A DNA stretch of 64,000 bases from Molanna angustata (lineage: Eukaryota > Arthropoda > Insecta > Trichoptera > Molannidae). The notes under the pieces are model-generated. The model was not told the DNA's origin. It did no database searches and worked only from the letters and a program-made list of their open reading frames with translations. This document shows positions 25,560-36,349 of the stretch, in pieces; positions within the stretch are counted from its first letter, which is position 1; each line of letters opens with the position of its first letter. Where the stretch lies: contig OY754964.1 in the NCBI GenBank assembly GCA_963576475.1, forward strand, positions 51,367,892-51,431,891, in the 5' to 3' direction. The translations under genes were made by a program, and so were the position numbers.

Positions 25560-27030
25560 ACAATAACCCAATGTTACCCAAAGTTTTTGCTATTAGTAGT
25601 CTTCCTATGAGCCGGCCAGTTTACAGTTTGTTAAAGTTGTAGAAAGATACGATTGTGTTTTTAAAAAACAAGATTGAATTAACTATGGAATAATAAATCG
25701 TTAATTGCTTAAATGCATACGAAACGTTTCGCAACATTGCGACTTACAAAGGTTAGACATTTACCTTTTGGAGTCTGAAAATTGGCACACAGATAAGGGT
25801 AACTTTACTAGTGAACCAAGTAATCCCTTAGCATGTGAATTTCTCACCACCGCGGGCATCTACTCGCGAACTAGCAGAGATATGTTTTCAGTTTCCACAC
25901 AAGAGCAAACACTATTCAGAAGTGGCATTACTTTGATCTTAGTAAACATGAATAATTGAATGATATTATATGTAACGATATACGGCCACTGTGAAGTTTT
26001 CAGAAACAATAGACCATGAATCATAAACAAACCTCGCCGGAGTAAAGTATGAGTAATGTACATGTAACTGTGAGAACATAATGTTCCCCAGCTGTGGTTA
26101 TTCAACTACTCTATTAACTATCCAACCCGACATAGCAATAGGTAAATGTTTCGATAACTTCAGAGTCTGCAAAGGTTGATTAAGTACCGACCTCCATAAC
26201 CGTAGAACAAAACCATGAAAATTAAATACTTCTCATAAATAATAACAAACAAACAGTACAAATCTCGGAGAACAATATTTATACAAACAGGTAAGTTGGG
26301 TAATTACATATCTACTTTATATTCGATAGACAATCCATAGAAAGACACAAATACATAGATGGAAGATAATAGAATAAAAGTTTTAAATGAAACGGAAATA
26401 AATGCACAAAAACTTAGCATATTACCCACACTAATATATTCTTACAATACCTCCTCTACCAGAGTTCATTGCACAACGTCGAAAAACTGATAAGTTTTTG
26501 ATTGATGAGTTTGAAGTAAGTTTGCTAGAGCGAATATTTTGTGATAGAAAAGGTATTTTAAAACCAATGGAGAATATTACCGCTATAAATATTTAATCAA
26601 AAAGGAGATAATATTACAAACTGTAGAATCTTATAGTTAAGTCATTGTTTTATTAACACCGACCAATAGCCCTACTAGTGACTTTATCACGGCCACTGCA
26701 TCGGCTGCTGCCTGGCTTGATGACTTGGATATATACCTGTGACGAGCACCCTACGTGTGACCTATCATATAATATATTATATATTTTTACTTTTGACGTG
26801 CCTAGTGCTATTTTTCTTTTCTTAATATACCATAAGAAATAAATAAATAATAGCCCTACCATCTATTTGTAAAACGAATCAAAATTGTCTAACAATTAAC
26901 AAAAGCATATATTTTTGTATACTTTTAGTTGAAACTCGAATAAATTTAGGGAAAAGTTCTTGGGAAAAAAAATATTAGCTGGGATGGCACTAACCGATTT
27001 GCCATATATCTATATAATATATCACAATCC
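25560..27030. other. AT-rich non-coding sequence
   Basis: No supported gene. A stretch at 26650-26840 ending AAATAAATAAATAA may be an old retroposon tail. Confidence 0.35.
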
Positions 27031-27035
27031 TAGGA

Positions 27036-27620
27036 TTGGTTTGCACCAAGCATTCTCCATATTGTATATCTATTGTCCGCCAGCCTCTTCATCTCTTAGT
27101 AGCGCACATCACTAATTACCTGGTCCATATAACTGTCTCAATGGCGGCCTCTATAGTTTCTGGCTTCCGTCATTCCTTTGGCGATAGTAACAAGCAGACC
27201 CGGATGCCTCATGTTATTATTCATTTGGATTGTTGTTGGGCAACCCTCTTCATGAGGTTTCTCCGACTCTACTCAGTACCATGTCGTTTCGAATGTGGTC
27301 TGACCAATGGATCCTAGCACCGCATCTCGAAGGCACCCATACGTCTAGATTCTTTTCGGAAGATAGTCCACGTTTCGCTGCCATACAAGTAAATTACATT
27401 TCAGACTAGTTCTTCCTAACATTGACATCATATATCATGGATTTGTTGTTGAAGGTAACGGTTGCCTGTTAAACTCTACTTATTATTTTTGCTTTTGAGC
27501 GGCCATTTTGAGATATTCTGCTGCCCAGATGTATAAATTCTTTGACTTGCATTATTGTGGTACTACCCAGAACAAAACGCGGTCAATCTTTGTCTTACAG
27601 CAACAATGCACTTTGTTATA
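27036..27620 (-). pseudogene. Frameshifted LINE reverse-transcriptase end
   Basis: Minus-strand reading gives LYGSETWTIFRKESRRMGAF, then EMRC, and in another frame VTIAKGMTEARNYRGRH, a stop, MDQVISDVRY and MKRLADNRYTIWRML. L-Y-G-(C/S)-E-T-W is the hallmark after the catalytic core of many LINE reverse transcriptases, and R-x-W-R at the end closes ORF2. Several frameshifts and stops mean it is not functional. The plus-strand 93-codon frame is its mirror. Confidence 0.75.
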
Positions 27621-27639
27621 TCCTGCCATCGACCTTTCT

Positions 27640-30600
27640 TGTACTGATATGTGAAAAAAACATGATGTATTCGAATTCACATATAAATTTTCACTAATGC
27701 GTCAAGCCAGAGAAATCATTGATAAATTTAAATCAGAGGAATCAAGAATAATATTAAGTCAGTTGAAACTAACTTGTAAACGGCAATCAATCACACCCTG
27801 AATAGATTTATGTTGGGAAGATGGGGTAATATTATATACAGTAATGTGGTTAACATAGAAATAAACAATTTCAAAATTAGGTAAAGGTATGAATTTAATT
27901 TGTAAGTATGGGCAATCTTTGAATATATGTACATTAATTTTCAAGTAAACAGATAAATTCAACGATAACGCCCTAAACTACCATTTACAAATTACTAATT
28001 GTCACGGAAGGGTTCGCGGAGACCATTTAATTGATTTATATAATATATGTAAATATTCAAATATATGAATGATTTAATACTGAAACCAAATAAATATACT
28101 TCGATGACTTTGAACGTTTAACTACAAAGCAGAATTGTGTAGAAGCTATTGCAAAAAACCCTGATATAACCTAATTATATTTAAACAAATTGCATTGCGG
28201 ATAATCCCAAAAAAACGTACGTGTTCGTGTTTATGAGAAGTCTAAAAGCGATATGTTTCGTGAAAAAAAAGAGCCGAACGCGTTGTGTGCATTGCTATCT
28301 ATATTCTGAAGAACGATATTATTTCAGATTACAAAACCATGGCGCGATTGTAAATAATTTAGCAATATCAATAAATTATCATAAAGAAATCCGATAATTT
28401 ATCGGAAAATGTGTATGACAACGCTACCTAGATGATTAAACTGGGTAGCGACTAGTATTTGAGTTCTGAAAATATAATTTTATTGATTTGCAAATGAATT
28501 TTGATAATATTTACACAATATTTTGACGATAGCCGACGCTTAGCAGATGATCAGCTCGACGTTCCTTAATGAAATTGGCTGTGATTATTGTACGAAGGTT
28601 AAGAATTTAAAGGTAGCTTACAACAAAATATCCAATACAAGGCTTTCGAATCGTATAAAAAATAATTGCATTAAAAGGGGTATAAGGATATAATAAAGCG
28701 AGAGAAAGAGAGAGAGAGTAGAAGGTAGGTAAGTAGTAAGATATAAAAATAGATGAGGAACAAGGTAAGTGGAGGGAGGGTATCGGTTTAAATTGATTGC
28801 TAAACGAAGTTAATCAATTTATCCTCTCACCCCTGTATTGAACAGTACGTTTTCAATACAGTCTGGACTGGTCCAGAATCTTTTCTTAGAGGAAGAAAGA
28901 CGAAATACTTACCTACCTGTTTACCTGCACTTACAAGAGAAATCTACTTCGTCCATCAAATCACCCGAATAGTAGGTACGTGCTTCTCTTTACCATTCCT
29001 TTGATGACATGGAAATATCTTCGGACGAAAACGAAGATATTTTGTTTAATATAATATATTAATCCAAAGATGTCGTAACAGTAAATGATTTTGGGTTATT
29101 ATTTATTCGGAGAGTTAAATCTTTTTAAGTATTTAAAATGAAGATAATCCTTGAATGAATTTTTAAAACGAAAATCTCTATGTCATTCCTCTTTAAACTA
29201 TGATATCAATATGAATTCGAATGAATGTATCGATCTTGGGGTTTGGGATGCACACAGGATACATTTTTTTACTGCACAAGTTAGACACAACAAGATAATG
29301 TAGTGTTGAAAGTATTTAAAAGGGAAACATGATTTTCTTTACGAATCAAATAATTTAGTTTGATGATGCCAATTAAATGAAACAGGATAAAATTATAAAT
29401 ATTTGCTAATATTCAAACAATTACAATATTGAGTTGATAATGGCACTCCTGGATAATACAATGGTACAACATATCAATGAGAAAAATAAGGAGAGCCGAC
29501 AAGTAAAATATGGAAATCGGACGAGGAATCGACTATAAAGATATCTGTTTTACAAGATTTGCTAATTAGCACGTTCATTGAATTCTTTGTTAAATAGCTC
29601 TATTAATCAGATAATACAGTACAAAATTTAAGCGTTGTTTTTCAACGAATCAAAATAAAAGCAAAATATTTAGGAAAGAATAGTTAAACACACCTTGGAA
29701 AGATTATTTATCGTCGCCAAACAGCATAGTTTAAGGATGGTACGCAGTAAACGAGTATCAAAAATAAATTCAGGCGTCCATTAGAGCCGAAACTTGGGCA
29801 GGTACTAATAGAATTTTGAATGTGTTACCAGTTGCCACCCAGCAGAGAGGTAATAAATGCAAGGTGCGAACTGATAACGTCACGAAAATTAAAAATTCAT
29901 GGACAGAACAAATTTTCATTAAAATTACTACGCCCAAACCGCCCCTGACCCCCACCACTGCCGGAGCTAATTGCTTAAATAATTTCAGCCGGGAATAAAG
30001 CGGACCTGCAAGAGAATTTTATATGAAGACTTTATAAAGACCTTTGAACTAAACAAAAACATGAATCAAGATTCATAATCTGGATGTGATTAAGACAATA
30101 TGCATTCATTATATTATATAATGAGAGAAAATAATGGAAAGAAAAACAGAAAGAATATAGGAGTACGTTAATAAACGCAAAGAGAAGATTTTGTGAATCT
30201 CAAAAACAAGATAAGACCACAATTTGAAATCCGACTTATAATTTGTTAGCATAAATATAATAGCTACAATGAAGAGATTTCGCAATGATTAGATACTATT
30301 CTAAAAAAACTACCTAAATATGCAAGTAATTATGTATTGTTTATATTATTAATATGTATGCATGTATTGAAAAATGAAAACTGTTGTTATTGAAAAATAG
30401 GATATGTAACCATATATGATAATTAATTTAATCCCGAATAGTAACATCTTTAAAAATAAAAGTATCTGTATAATCCTCTTATGAATCGCGATCACTATAA
30501 GACACGATTTATACTCTAAATATGATACTATATACTCTACGAAATCAGCTATACGTGTTTCAAAAATGTTTCTGTTTTTGTAATATAAACATGAAAATAT

Positions 30601-31350
30601 ACTTGGCACAATCAAAATAGTTCAAAACATGTAAAACACGTGAATGTTACGTAATAAATAATTTTGATACTTATTTATCTAAAACATTATGTAATGAAAT
30701 TAAAATATAAAAGAATTTATGGAATTTGATGCATATTAATAAGTGTCTAATGAATTGGAAAATAAATTACAAAAACTGAGTCAAGCTAAATAGAGTGTAG
30801 TTTTATGAGGTGAGGTAAAGTATGGCTCAGTACTTGTTGCTTTCTTTTCCAAAGAAGATATTTGTTTTCAGAGAAAGTCTTTAATTCCAACGAGCGTAAA
30901 GAGAGTCGAGCCACGCCAGCTTTTTGAAGAAACTTTAGATGAAAAGAAATTTCTTATCTTGCAGAGACATTGCATTATGTAATTAATGGAAACAGGAGAT
31001 CAAAGAACCAGAGGAGGAGGAAGTGCGGGGAAGGCGAACAGACCAAAGGAACGAAGGGAATTAAGAGTTATAATATAAGAGTGTTATCGCGGAATAAAAA
31101 ATAATTATGTTATTGTCGAGAGACAAAGGGGAAGATGAGAAGGACGATAAGAGATAAATAGAAGTTGACGGTGGAGTATTTTTGAGGTTGACAAATAAAA
31201 ATGAAAGCAGCTGTGAAAAAGAAATGAAAATAAGGTAAAAAAAACTCAAACGAATCTTCCCTCCCTCGTTTGTGAACGAGAAATGCGGATATTTTTTAAC
31301 ACAGCTAGGTAATTATGATACATAGAAATTATCTAATTAATTATCTACTA
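27640..31350. other. AT-rich non-coding sequence
   Basis: No gene recognised over 3.7 kb. A GA-rich simple tract (GAGAGAAAGAGAGAGAGAG) is at about 28699-28718. A slightly GC-richer patch at 29800-30000 is open in both strands but without a domain. Confidence 0.45.
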
Positions 31351-31364
31351 GGTAGAACTGTTTT

Positions 31365-31435
31365 ATCGAATATTTTTTTAATTGCATATACGCATACATA
31401 CATTGGATTTTTTTTCACTTTCGGGAGTCAAATGA
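31365..31435 (+). repeat. Dispersed repeat G, copy 1
   Basis: ATTGCATATACGCA followed by TTGGATTTTTTT and CGGGAGTCAAA. The same block occurs inverted at 36072-36130 and more weakly at 59994-60035, next to repeat E, so G may be the outer part of the E family. Confidence 0.5.
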
Positions 31436-31494
31436 TATTTATATCGACAAACTTTTTAACATCTTCATAGACACGAAGTTGGGATATTGTAGAA

Positions 31495-31745
31495 GAACCG
31501 GGAACTCGAGGCACCTACAGGGTTTACGACCTGTCATAGGCTGGTATACGCGATCACTTTATGCGCTTGCGCAACGTTTACCAATTATGCCTTCTTATTA
31601 AGTTCCCTTATCAATGTAATTTTTGAAAGTTCTATATATTTGAATAATGTGTAACAATTCACCTGAAAATAAGGAACTATACTATTGCCATCTATGAAGT
31701 AACGGAAAAGCCTTTTTTGTAACGCCATCTATTGAGAAATTGATT
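31495..31745 (+). repeat. Dispersed repeat F, copy 1
   Basis: Shares a run of words with 38875-39085 in the same order and orientation: GAGGCACC, GGGTTTACGACCTG against GGGCTTACGACTTG, GCGCTTGCGCAA against GCGCTTGCCCAA, and AACGCCATCTATTGAG. It is an old, unclassified repeat. Confidence 0.6.
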
Positions 31746-31749
31746 TATC

Positions 31750-32970
31750 ACCTCATTTACCCACCTCATGTTACTATCGAAATCTCTCATACTTACGCGG
31801 ATTAAAAACTGTGTTATCATACTCGTTATAATTCCAAAAGAAATTTTAACTGTCAAGAAATTCTGAAACGATATATTTTCCTCTACGTCCTCCAAATATA
31901 TTTTCCTCATTCTGTTTACTGTACTTTTTCTGAATATGCCAACGACCTATCAAAATTATGGTTATACCATCATGGTTATAGACTCATGTTGTACAAAAAA
32001 ATAGTAAATAAAAAAGGATAATAAGGCTGTTATTTTCAAAGTAGGTATATTGCCTCTCGTATATAAAGAATGTACAACTAACAAAAACGGAAATCCAAAG
32101 ATTGATGGATAAATTTGCTTATTTCAGTTTTGTTATTACGACCCGGTGGGTTCGCTTCCAAAGAAAATTCAAAGAATAAAGTTGAACAGTGAAGGTTGTC
32201 TGAACATAATTAAATACTCGATACAAAATTGAATAGATATTTGGAAACCTCATACACTGGGAGCTATTAAAATTGCCTGAATGGATCTTCTATTAGCATA
32301 CATCACAATGGCTTCACCGAAATTAATAATCCCATTATCCATTAATAAAGTAGGGCAGCGGGCTTTGGGACGAGGTATTATTGGTTCTTTTCCCCACAAT
32401 GAACGAGACTACGCCATTCAACCAACAAAATTAAACAGCCAACAAAAGGATTTTGATCCGGACGGTTAGAAGATATAATGAAGATTATTCGGCGGGGCCA
32501 TCAGCAGACCTCTGCATAATAAATTACAAAGTCAAGACATCACTCACAGAGCAGATTTCACAATTTCTTCTTTCAAAATTTCCACCTCTATCCCCTAGAT
32601 TAATATTAAATTTGAATATCTGAACCGGGTGGAAGTAAAACTTATATTTTGTAATGGAAAAAAAAGGATTGTAATATACTTAGGCATATATATTTTTTTT
32701 AATTTGACGTAGACAGTGGACATATTCAAAACGCATTCAAGTATAGTTGAAATGAAGAGAACGATAAAAAAGCTGGTAAAATATGTAGTACTGAAGATAT
32801 TAGACAAAACGTAATCGAAAAATATATAAGAACGCAATTAAGATGGAAATAAGAATGTTAAGATGGTTTTAAAATATACATCAAAGAATATTATTCAAGT
32901 CTTCATACGTAACTATGACTTTGTGGCACATTTTAAAAGATTTCTTTATAAAAAACCGCTGACCGCTCCA
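31750..32970. other. AT-rich non-coding sequence
   Basis: No gene recognised. Frames at 31692, 32281 and 32595 are short and without domains. Confidence 0.4.
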
Positions 32971-32976
32971 GGCCGC

Positions 32977-33020
32977 TTCAGAGCTGACCGTTCCCTGAAG
33001 AGGGATCGGTCAGCTCTGAA
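32977..33020. repeat. Strong hairpin, likely PLE-end relic
   Basis: Arms 32977-32996 and 33001-33020 form a 20-bp stem with one mismatch around a GAAG loop. The right arm runs into GAAAACTAGTTAGAC and later AAAGTGG. GAAACTAGTTAG and AAGTGG also follow the foldback at 58463, suggesting both derive from the end of a Penelope-like element. Confidence 0.6.
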
Positions 33021-33229
33021 AACTAGTTAGACTATTAGTTACTCAAAGTGGTTAAAACAAAATTAATTTGTAACAAAAGTTTTTTATAAAGGAATTATTC
33101 ATGTCATTTATTTTTTCATAACTATTAACCATTTGATTTGACGTCAGGTTTATACACAAACTCAAGTAAAACAGATTGAGCTGGTGTTATATATTATTAC
33201 TGCGAGTTATAAAAATACATCTGTTCGGG

Positions 33230-33315
33230 TATTGGTCAGGTGGTCCGAAAAAGAACAAATACCTATAATATTGGTCAGATGGTCCGAAAAAGAACACATA
33301 CCTACCTATAATAAT
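33230..33315. repeat. Two-copy tandem repeat, 39-bp period
   Basis: TTGGTCAGGTGGTCCGAAAA at 33232 is followed 39 bp later by TTGGTCAGATGGTCCGAAAA; both copies continue AGAACAnATACCTA. The second copy has an additional CCTA. Confidence 0.8.
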
Positions 33316-33324
33316 GTAGGGAGT

Positions 33325-34180
33325 GACAATTTTAGCTTCAATGTTGATAACTTTTCGTTTTTGGCACATTTTGACTAATAAATTAAAATTACAACTAATT
33401 GAATAGTAAAGATAATAACGAAATATTTTAAATAATCCTGCGGTGGATTGTAGGGTGAATTTTAGTGATTGTCCGCCTTTTCATATAGGTGGAGGAAAAG
33501 ATAAAGGTATAGGAAATTATCTTGCCTCGATATTTTTTGTTCTGGTTCTTTGCTAACTTTTCACCAGATTCACAACGTTTGAAAGTTTTGACTGTCACTT
33601 CACTGAAGTTAATAAATAAAGGTGGATTGTGAATATATATTTTTGATAAAAAGCAGTGTGGTGTTCTTGTCAAGGTGCGTTGTAATAATGCGAGAATAAT
33701 TTTACGTGCAACCATTGTTCTTCTTTTATTTTGCATACAGCCTGTAGGTAGGTCATTTTTCAGGCCAAGGATAGGAAATGATGTTATAAAATCATAACTT
33801 CGTGTGTGTGTACCCAACTTTGCCTAACTCGCCGAAATTTTGAAATTAGAATCAGGGATCCCTTCTAGTCGTCGCCTACCAGGAAGGCCACTCAGGAGAT
33901 TGAAGTACAGTTGGACATGAGTCATCCCAGGAGGAGTAGTTTCTGAAGAACGGACCAACTAGGTCTACTAAACGAAGAAGAATCAAGGAACACGTGAGGT
34001 GCAACAACGACGCAACAACGAAATCTTTTTCGAATTCGCTAACCATTTAATATATAACAATTATTCTTTTGACAGGCAAACGGAGATAAAAGACATGCAT
34101 ATAAATAAGGAGGGTCCAACTCAAACACAGAAATCAATAGATAAAACAGGAGAAATAATTAATAATCAACTGAATTGAAA
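33325..34180. other. Non-coding, with a possible LINE tail
   Basis: A 129-codon minus frame (33428-33817) has no recognisable domain. At 33850-33900 the plus strand reads RRLPGRPLRRLKYSW followed by a stop, resembling the GRP-rich end of LINE ORF2; this is weak. Confidence 0.3.
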
Positions 34181-34181
34181 T

Positions 34182-34386
34182 AACGCCTCGGTTACGTTTA
34201 CTCGGTTCTGTGCGGGCGTCCTGGGTTTGGTTCCCAGCAGAGGAGAAATTTATTTAAATTTATTTCTCACGCAAATATTGCTTCTCTGGGCTGGAAACAC
34301 TGGTTAGTTGGAAGAAATTGCCATACGGCAATAAACTCGCCAATTGCGCAGGGTGCAAGGAAGTGTTATTATTTATTTTATTTTAT
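34182..34386 (+). mobile_element. SINE-B copy 1
   Basis: A decayed tRNA-like head (CCTCGGTTACG..., box B changed to GGGTTTGGTTCCC) is followed by AGCAGAGGAGAAATTTATTT, then TTAGTTGGAAGAAATTGCCA, GGCAATAAACTCGCC, GGGTGCAAGGAAGTG and a TTATT-rich tail. The copy at 48202 has the same layout with a better head. The region from TTGGAAGAAATTGCC onward matches the 3' UTR of the LINE at 20420. It abuts the tail of the LINE that begins at 34387. Confidence 0.8.
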
Positions 34387-34616
34387 ATATTTGGGAAGCA
34401 AACAGTTCATTTACAGTTTTGATTATACAATTTAAATGACATACCTAGTCAGAAACAATAAAAGCATTCCATCAATAATAAATTAACAACAATAACAACA
34501 GATAGTTCATACAAAGAAATCAACTAAGAGAAAAAAATAATAATTAAGAAAATTAAAATTAGGTACCTGTGGGACTGATCAAGAGATAAGGAGGGATGGA
34601 AGGGAGGGGGGGGGGA

Positions 34617-35411
34617 TTAAGAGCGCATCACCTTAAGTATTTCTTCACGAAACCTTTCATATTTTGCACTGAAGATGTCCACCCCAGCTGAGAACAACGT
34701 GTTGTGAGAATAACATATGCGTGGAATAGTGGCATTCTTTCTGACATTAGTTCTGCACACCGATACATGCAAAAGTTCGGGTCGGCGAACTGTTCTACCT
34801 GGAACATGGATACCTACTAGGTTAACAAGCTCAGGCGAGTCGATAGCACCGTTCAGAATTCTATGCAGCAGCGACTGGTCGTGTAAGACTCTTCTACATT
34901 CGAGAGTATCGAGCCTGTGATATTTTAATGATTCCTGATAGTTAGTAAAATTTAAATGAAATTTATAATTTAAATAGTTGACAAATTTACGTTGAACTCT
35001 TTCTATTCTATTGACGTGTATTGCATATAAAGGGGACCAAATTTGCGTACAAAATTCAAGGTGAGGGCGTATATAAGTAGTGTATAAAGTGTAGAGTGTA
35101 TTAATGTTTCTGAATGGTTTGCATGTGCAGATAATAAATCCCAACATTTTATTTGCTTTGCTAATTATATTATTAATGTGATCAATGTTATTTAATTTGG
35201 AATCAAGTATCACACCCAGGTCCCTTATACACTTGACTTCGTTGATATTAGAGTCGTTGAAGTTATATGTGAAACTTATCTTGTTTATATTGCGAGTAAA
35301 TGTTATTTTATTGCATTTCGATATGTTAAGTTTTAGTTTATTTAGTGTACAGTAAGTGTAAAGTCTGTTGAGGTATTCCTGGAGTTTAATGCAGTCGGTT
35401 ATAGAGTTAAA
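34617..35411 (-). pseudogene. LINE ORF2 carboxy-terminal half of reverse transcriptase
   Basis: About 264 open codons from the edge of the insertion to the stop at 34617. They cover the thumb-like part of the polymerase domain (DLGV motif, then the segment with RPHLEFCTQIWSP and RVQRKFVNYL) and the carboxy tail with NGAIDSPELVNL and HVPGRTVR. There is no start codon of its own, so an independent protein is not expected. The plus-strand frame at 34717 is its mirror. Confidence 0.8.
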
Positions 35412-35694
35412 TTTAAAGATATAACTTTGTATTAACCACGTTTTTTGGTTGAAACGATGCGACCGGTTTCGGAACTAACCGTTCCCTCATCAGGCTAACT
35501 TTCAACTGAAACAGAATGTGACGACGTGCTTAAAAGAAATCTATGGGGGCGGAGGTAGAGGTAGGGTGGGGGTACTTAGGGTTGGGTCTTGTGCAGGGTG
35601 GGTCCGATTGGCTGAAGGATTAGAAGTAAAAGGAAACATATTTAATAATGGACTGAAAGATAAATTTAACTGATTGTTTATTATGTTCTGTTTT
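35411..35694 (-). mobile_element. 284-bp hammerhead-bearing insertion
   Basis: Flanked by a 6-bp duplication AGTTAA (35405-35410 and 35695-35700). Removing the insertion and one duplicate restores the LINE frame (LAI-NS-ITDC), which confirms both borders. The insert has no coding potential, a G-rich middle (35547-35600) and, on the minus strand, a near-canonical type I hammerhead ribozyme close to its 3' end. Hammerheads of this shape are known from Penelope-like elements and retrozymes, so the insertion is probably a PLE-derived or PLE-mobilised non-coding fragment. Confidence 0.7.
35447..35508 (-). ncRNA. Type I hammerhead ribozyme motif
   Basis: Minus-strand order: stem I 5' strand with GTTGAAA and GC, then CTGATGA (35487-35493), stem II GGAAC-loop GGTTA-GTTCC, then GAAA (35467-35470), a self-complementary ACCGGT in place of stem III, the cleavage triplet GTC with C at 35461, then stem I 3' strand GC...TTTCAAC. 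The outer stem I pairs 7 bp (GTTGAAA with TTTCAAC), with a GTTA/ATCG internal loop before a 2-bp inner stem. All core nucleotides of the hammerhead are present. One extra G sits between CTGATGA and stem II. A loop-less stem III implies that it would work as a dimer, as described for minimal PLE hammerheads. Activity is inferred. Confidence 0.75.
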
Positions 35695-35829
35695 AGTTAA
35701 TTGCGAGGTATATTTTCATGTCGTCATCAAATGCGAGACATGAAGAATAAATAAAACATTTGTGGTTGTCGTACGTGTAGATGTTAAATAAAAGTGGACC
35801 TAGGTGAGATCCTTGAGATTATTATTATT

Positions 35830-36300
35830 ATAGCATCGCAAGAAACAATTGAAAAAAAAAATAACACAAATTTTCATCAAAAGCAATAAAAAATAATATT
35901 CGAGAGTATGTATGAGGTATAAGGCGCTAATTGAATTTTAACAATGAAAGATGTTATGGGACATTCGGTTTTCTCTGCCTACACTCTTAAATATTTTCAT
36001 CAAATGACCAATAAACAAAGTGAAACACAAAATTATTTTTTTTTAATGTAAACAATAATTCTATTTTTATTGACAAACTTTTTTTTGACTCCCGACAGGG
36101 AAAAAATCCAATTATTGCGTATATGCAATTATTCGATTTGTAAACAATTCTATTTGTAATATAAATATATTATTATTTGAACAAGCATAATAAATGTTTC
36201 CGATACCCGCCAGTGTAAACCTCGTATAAACCTTTAAACCTCGCACACTAACTATAATAGTACTGCGCATGTTCTATACATCATAGTTTTTAAGTTTAGT
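35830..36300. other. AT-rich non-coding sequence with repeat G
   Basis: Contains an inverted copy of repeat G at 36072-36130 (TTTGACTCCCGACAGG...TTGCGTATATGCAATTA). Nothing else is recognised. Confidence 0.4.
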
Positions 36301-36311
36301 TCAATTTTGTT

Positions 36312-36345
36312 CGGACGAGGAAAACAGCTCCGAAACCGGTAAATA
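36312..36345 (+). ncRNA. Degenerate hammerhead-like motif
   Basis: CGGACGA, a short G/A-rich stretch ending GCTCC, then GAAACCGGT and A. This resembles CUGANGA-stem II-GAAA-ACCGGU, but U4 of the first box is G and no stem I can be drawn with the flanks. It is probably a decayed PLE end. The GAAACCGGT word is the strongest part. Confidence 0.3.
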
Positions 36346-36349
36346 GAAA

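Larger units (their letters stand above)
34387..35825 (-). mobile_element. CR1/Jockey-like LINE, 5'-truncated, split by an insertion
   Basis: The minus strand carries the second half of a non-LTR reverse transcriptase. From the amino side: SQGSHLGPLLFNIY (35770-35812), FDDDMKIYLA at the catalytic (A/F)DD position, then after the insertion SITDCIKLQEYLNRL, the DLGVILDSK block, YIRPHLEFC and ERVQRKF. The first part is in frame with the second if the 284-bp insertion is removed. The frame then runs to the stop at 34617, followed by a 3' UTR. The ORF1, endonuclease and first reverse-transcriptase motifs are missing, as usual for 5' truncation. The lack of stops indicates a fairly young copy. The catalytic block reads FDDD where most relatives have FADD. 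Confidence 0.85.

Noticed and set aside
27036..27317. 93-codon plus-strand gene
   Set aside because: It is the mirror of a minus-strand LINE reverse-transcriptase remnant.
33428..33817. 129-codon minus-strand gene
   Set aside because: No domain, no conserved pattern, no splice or promoter context; compatible with chance.
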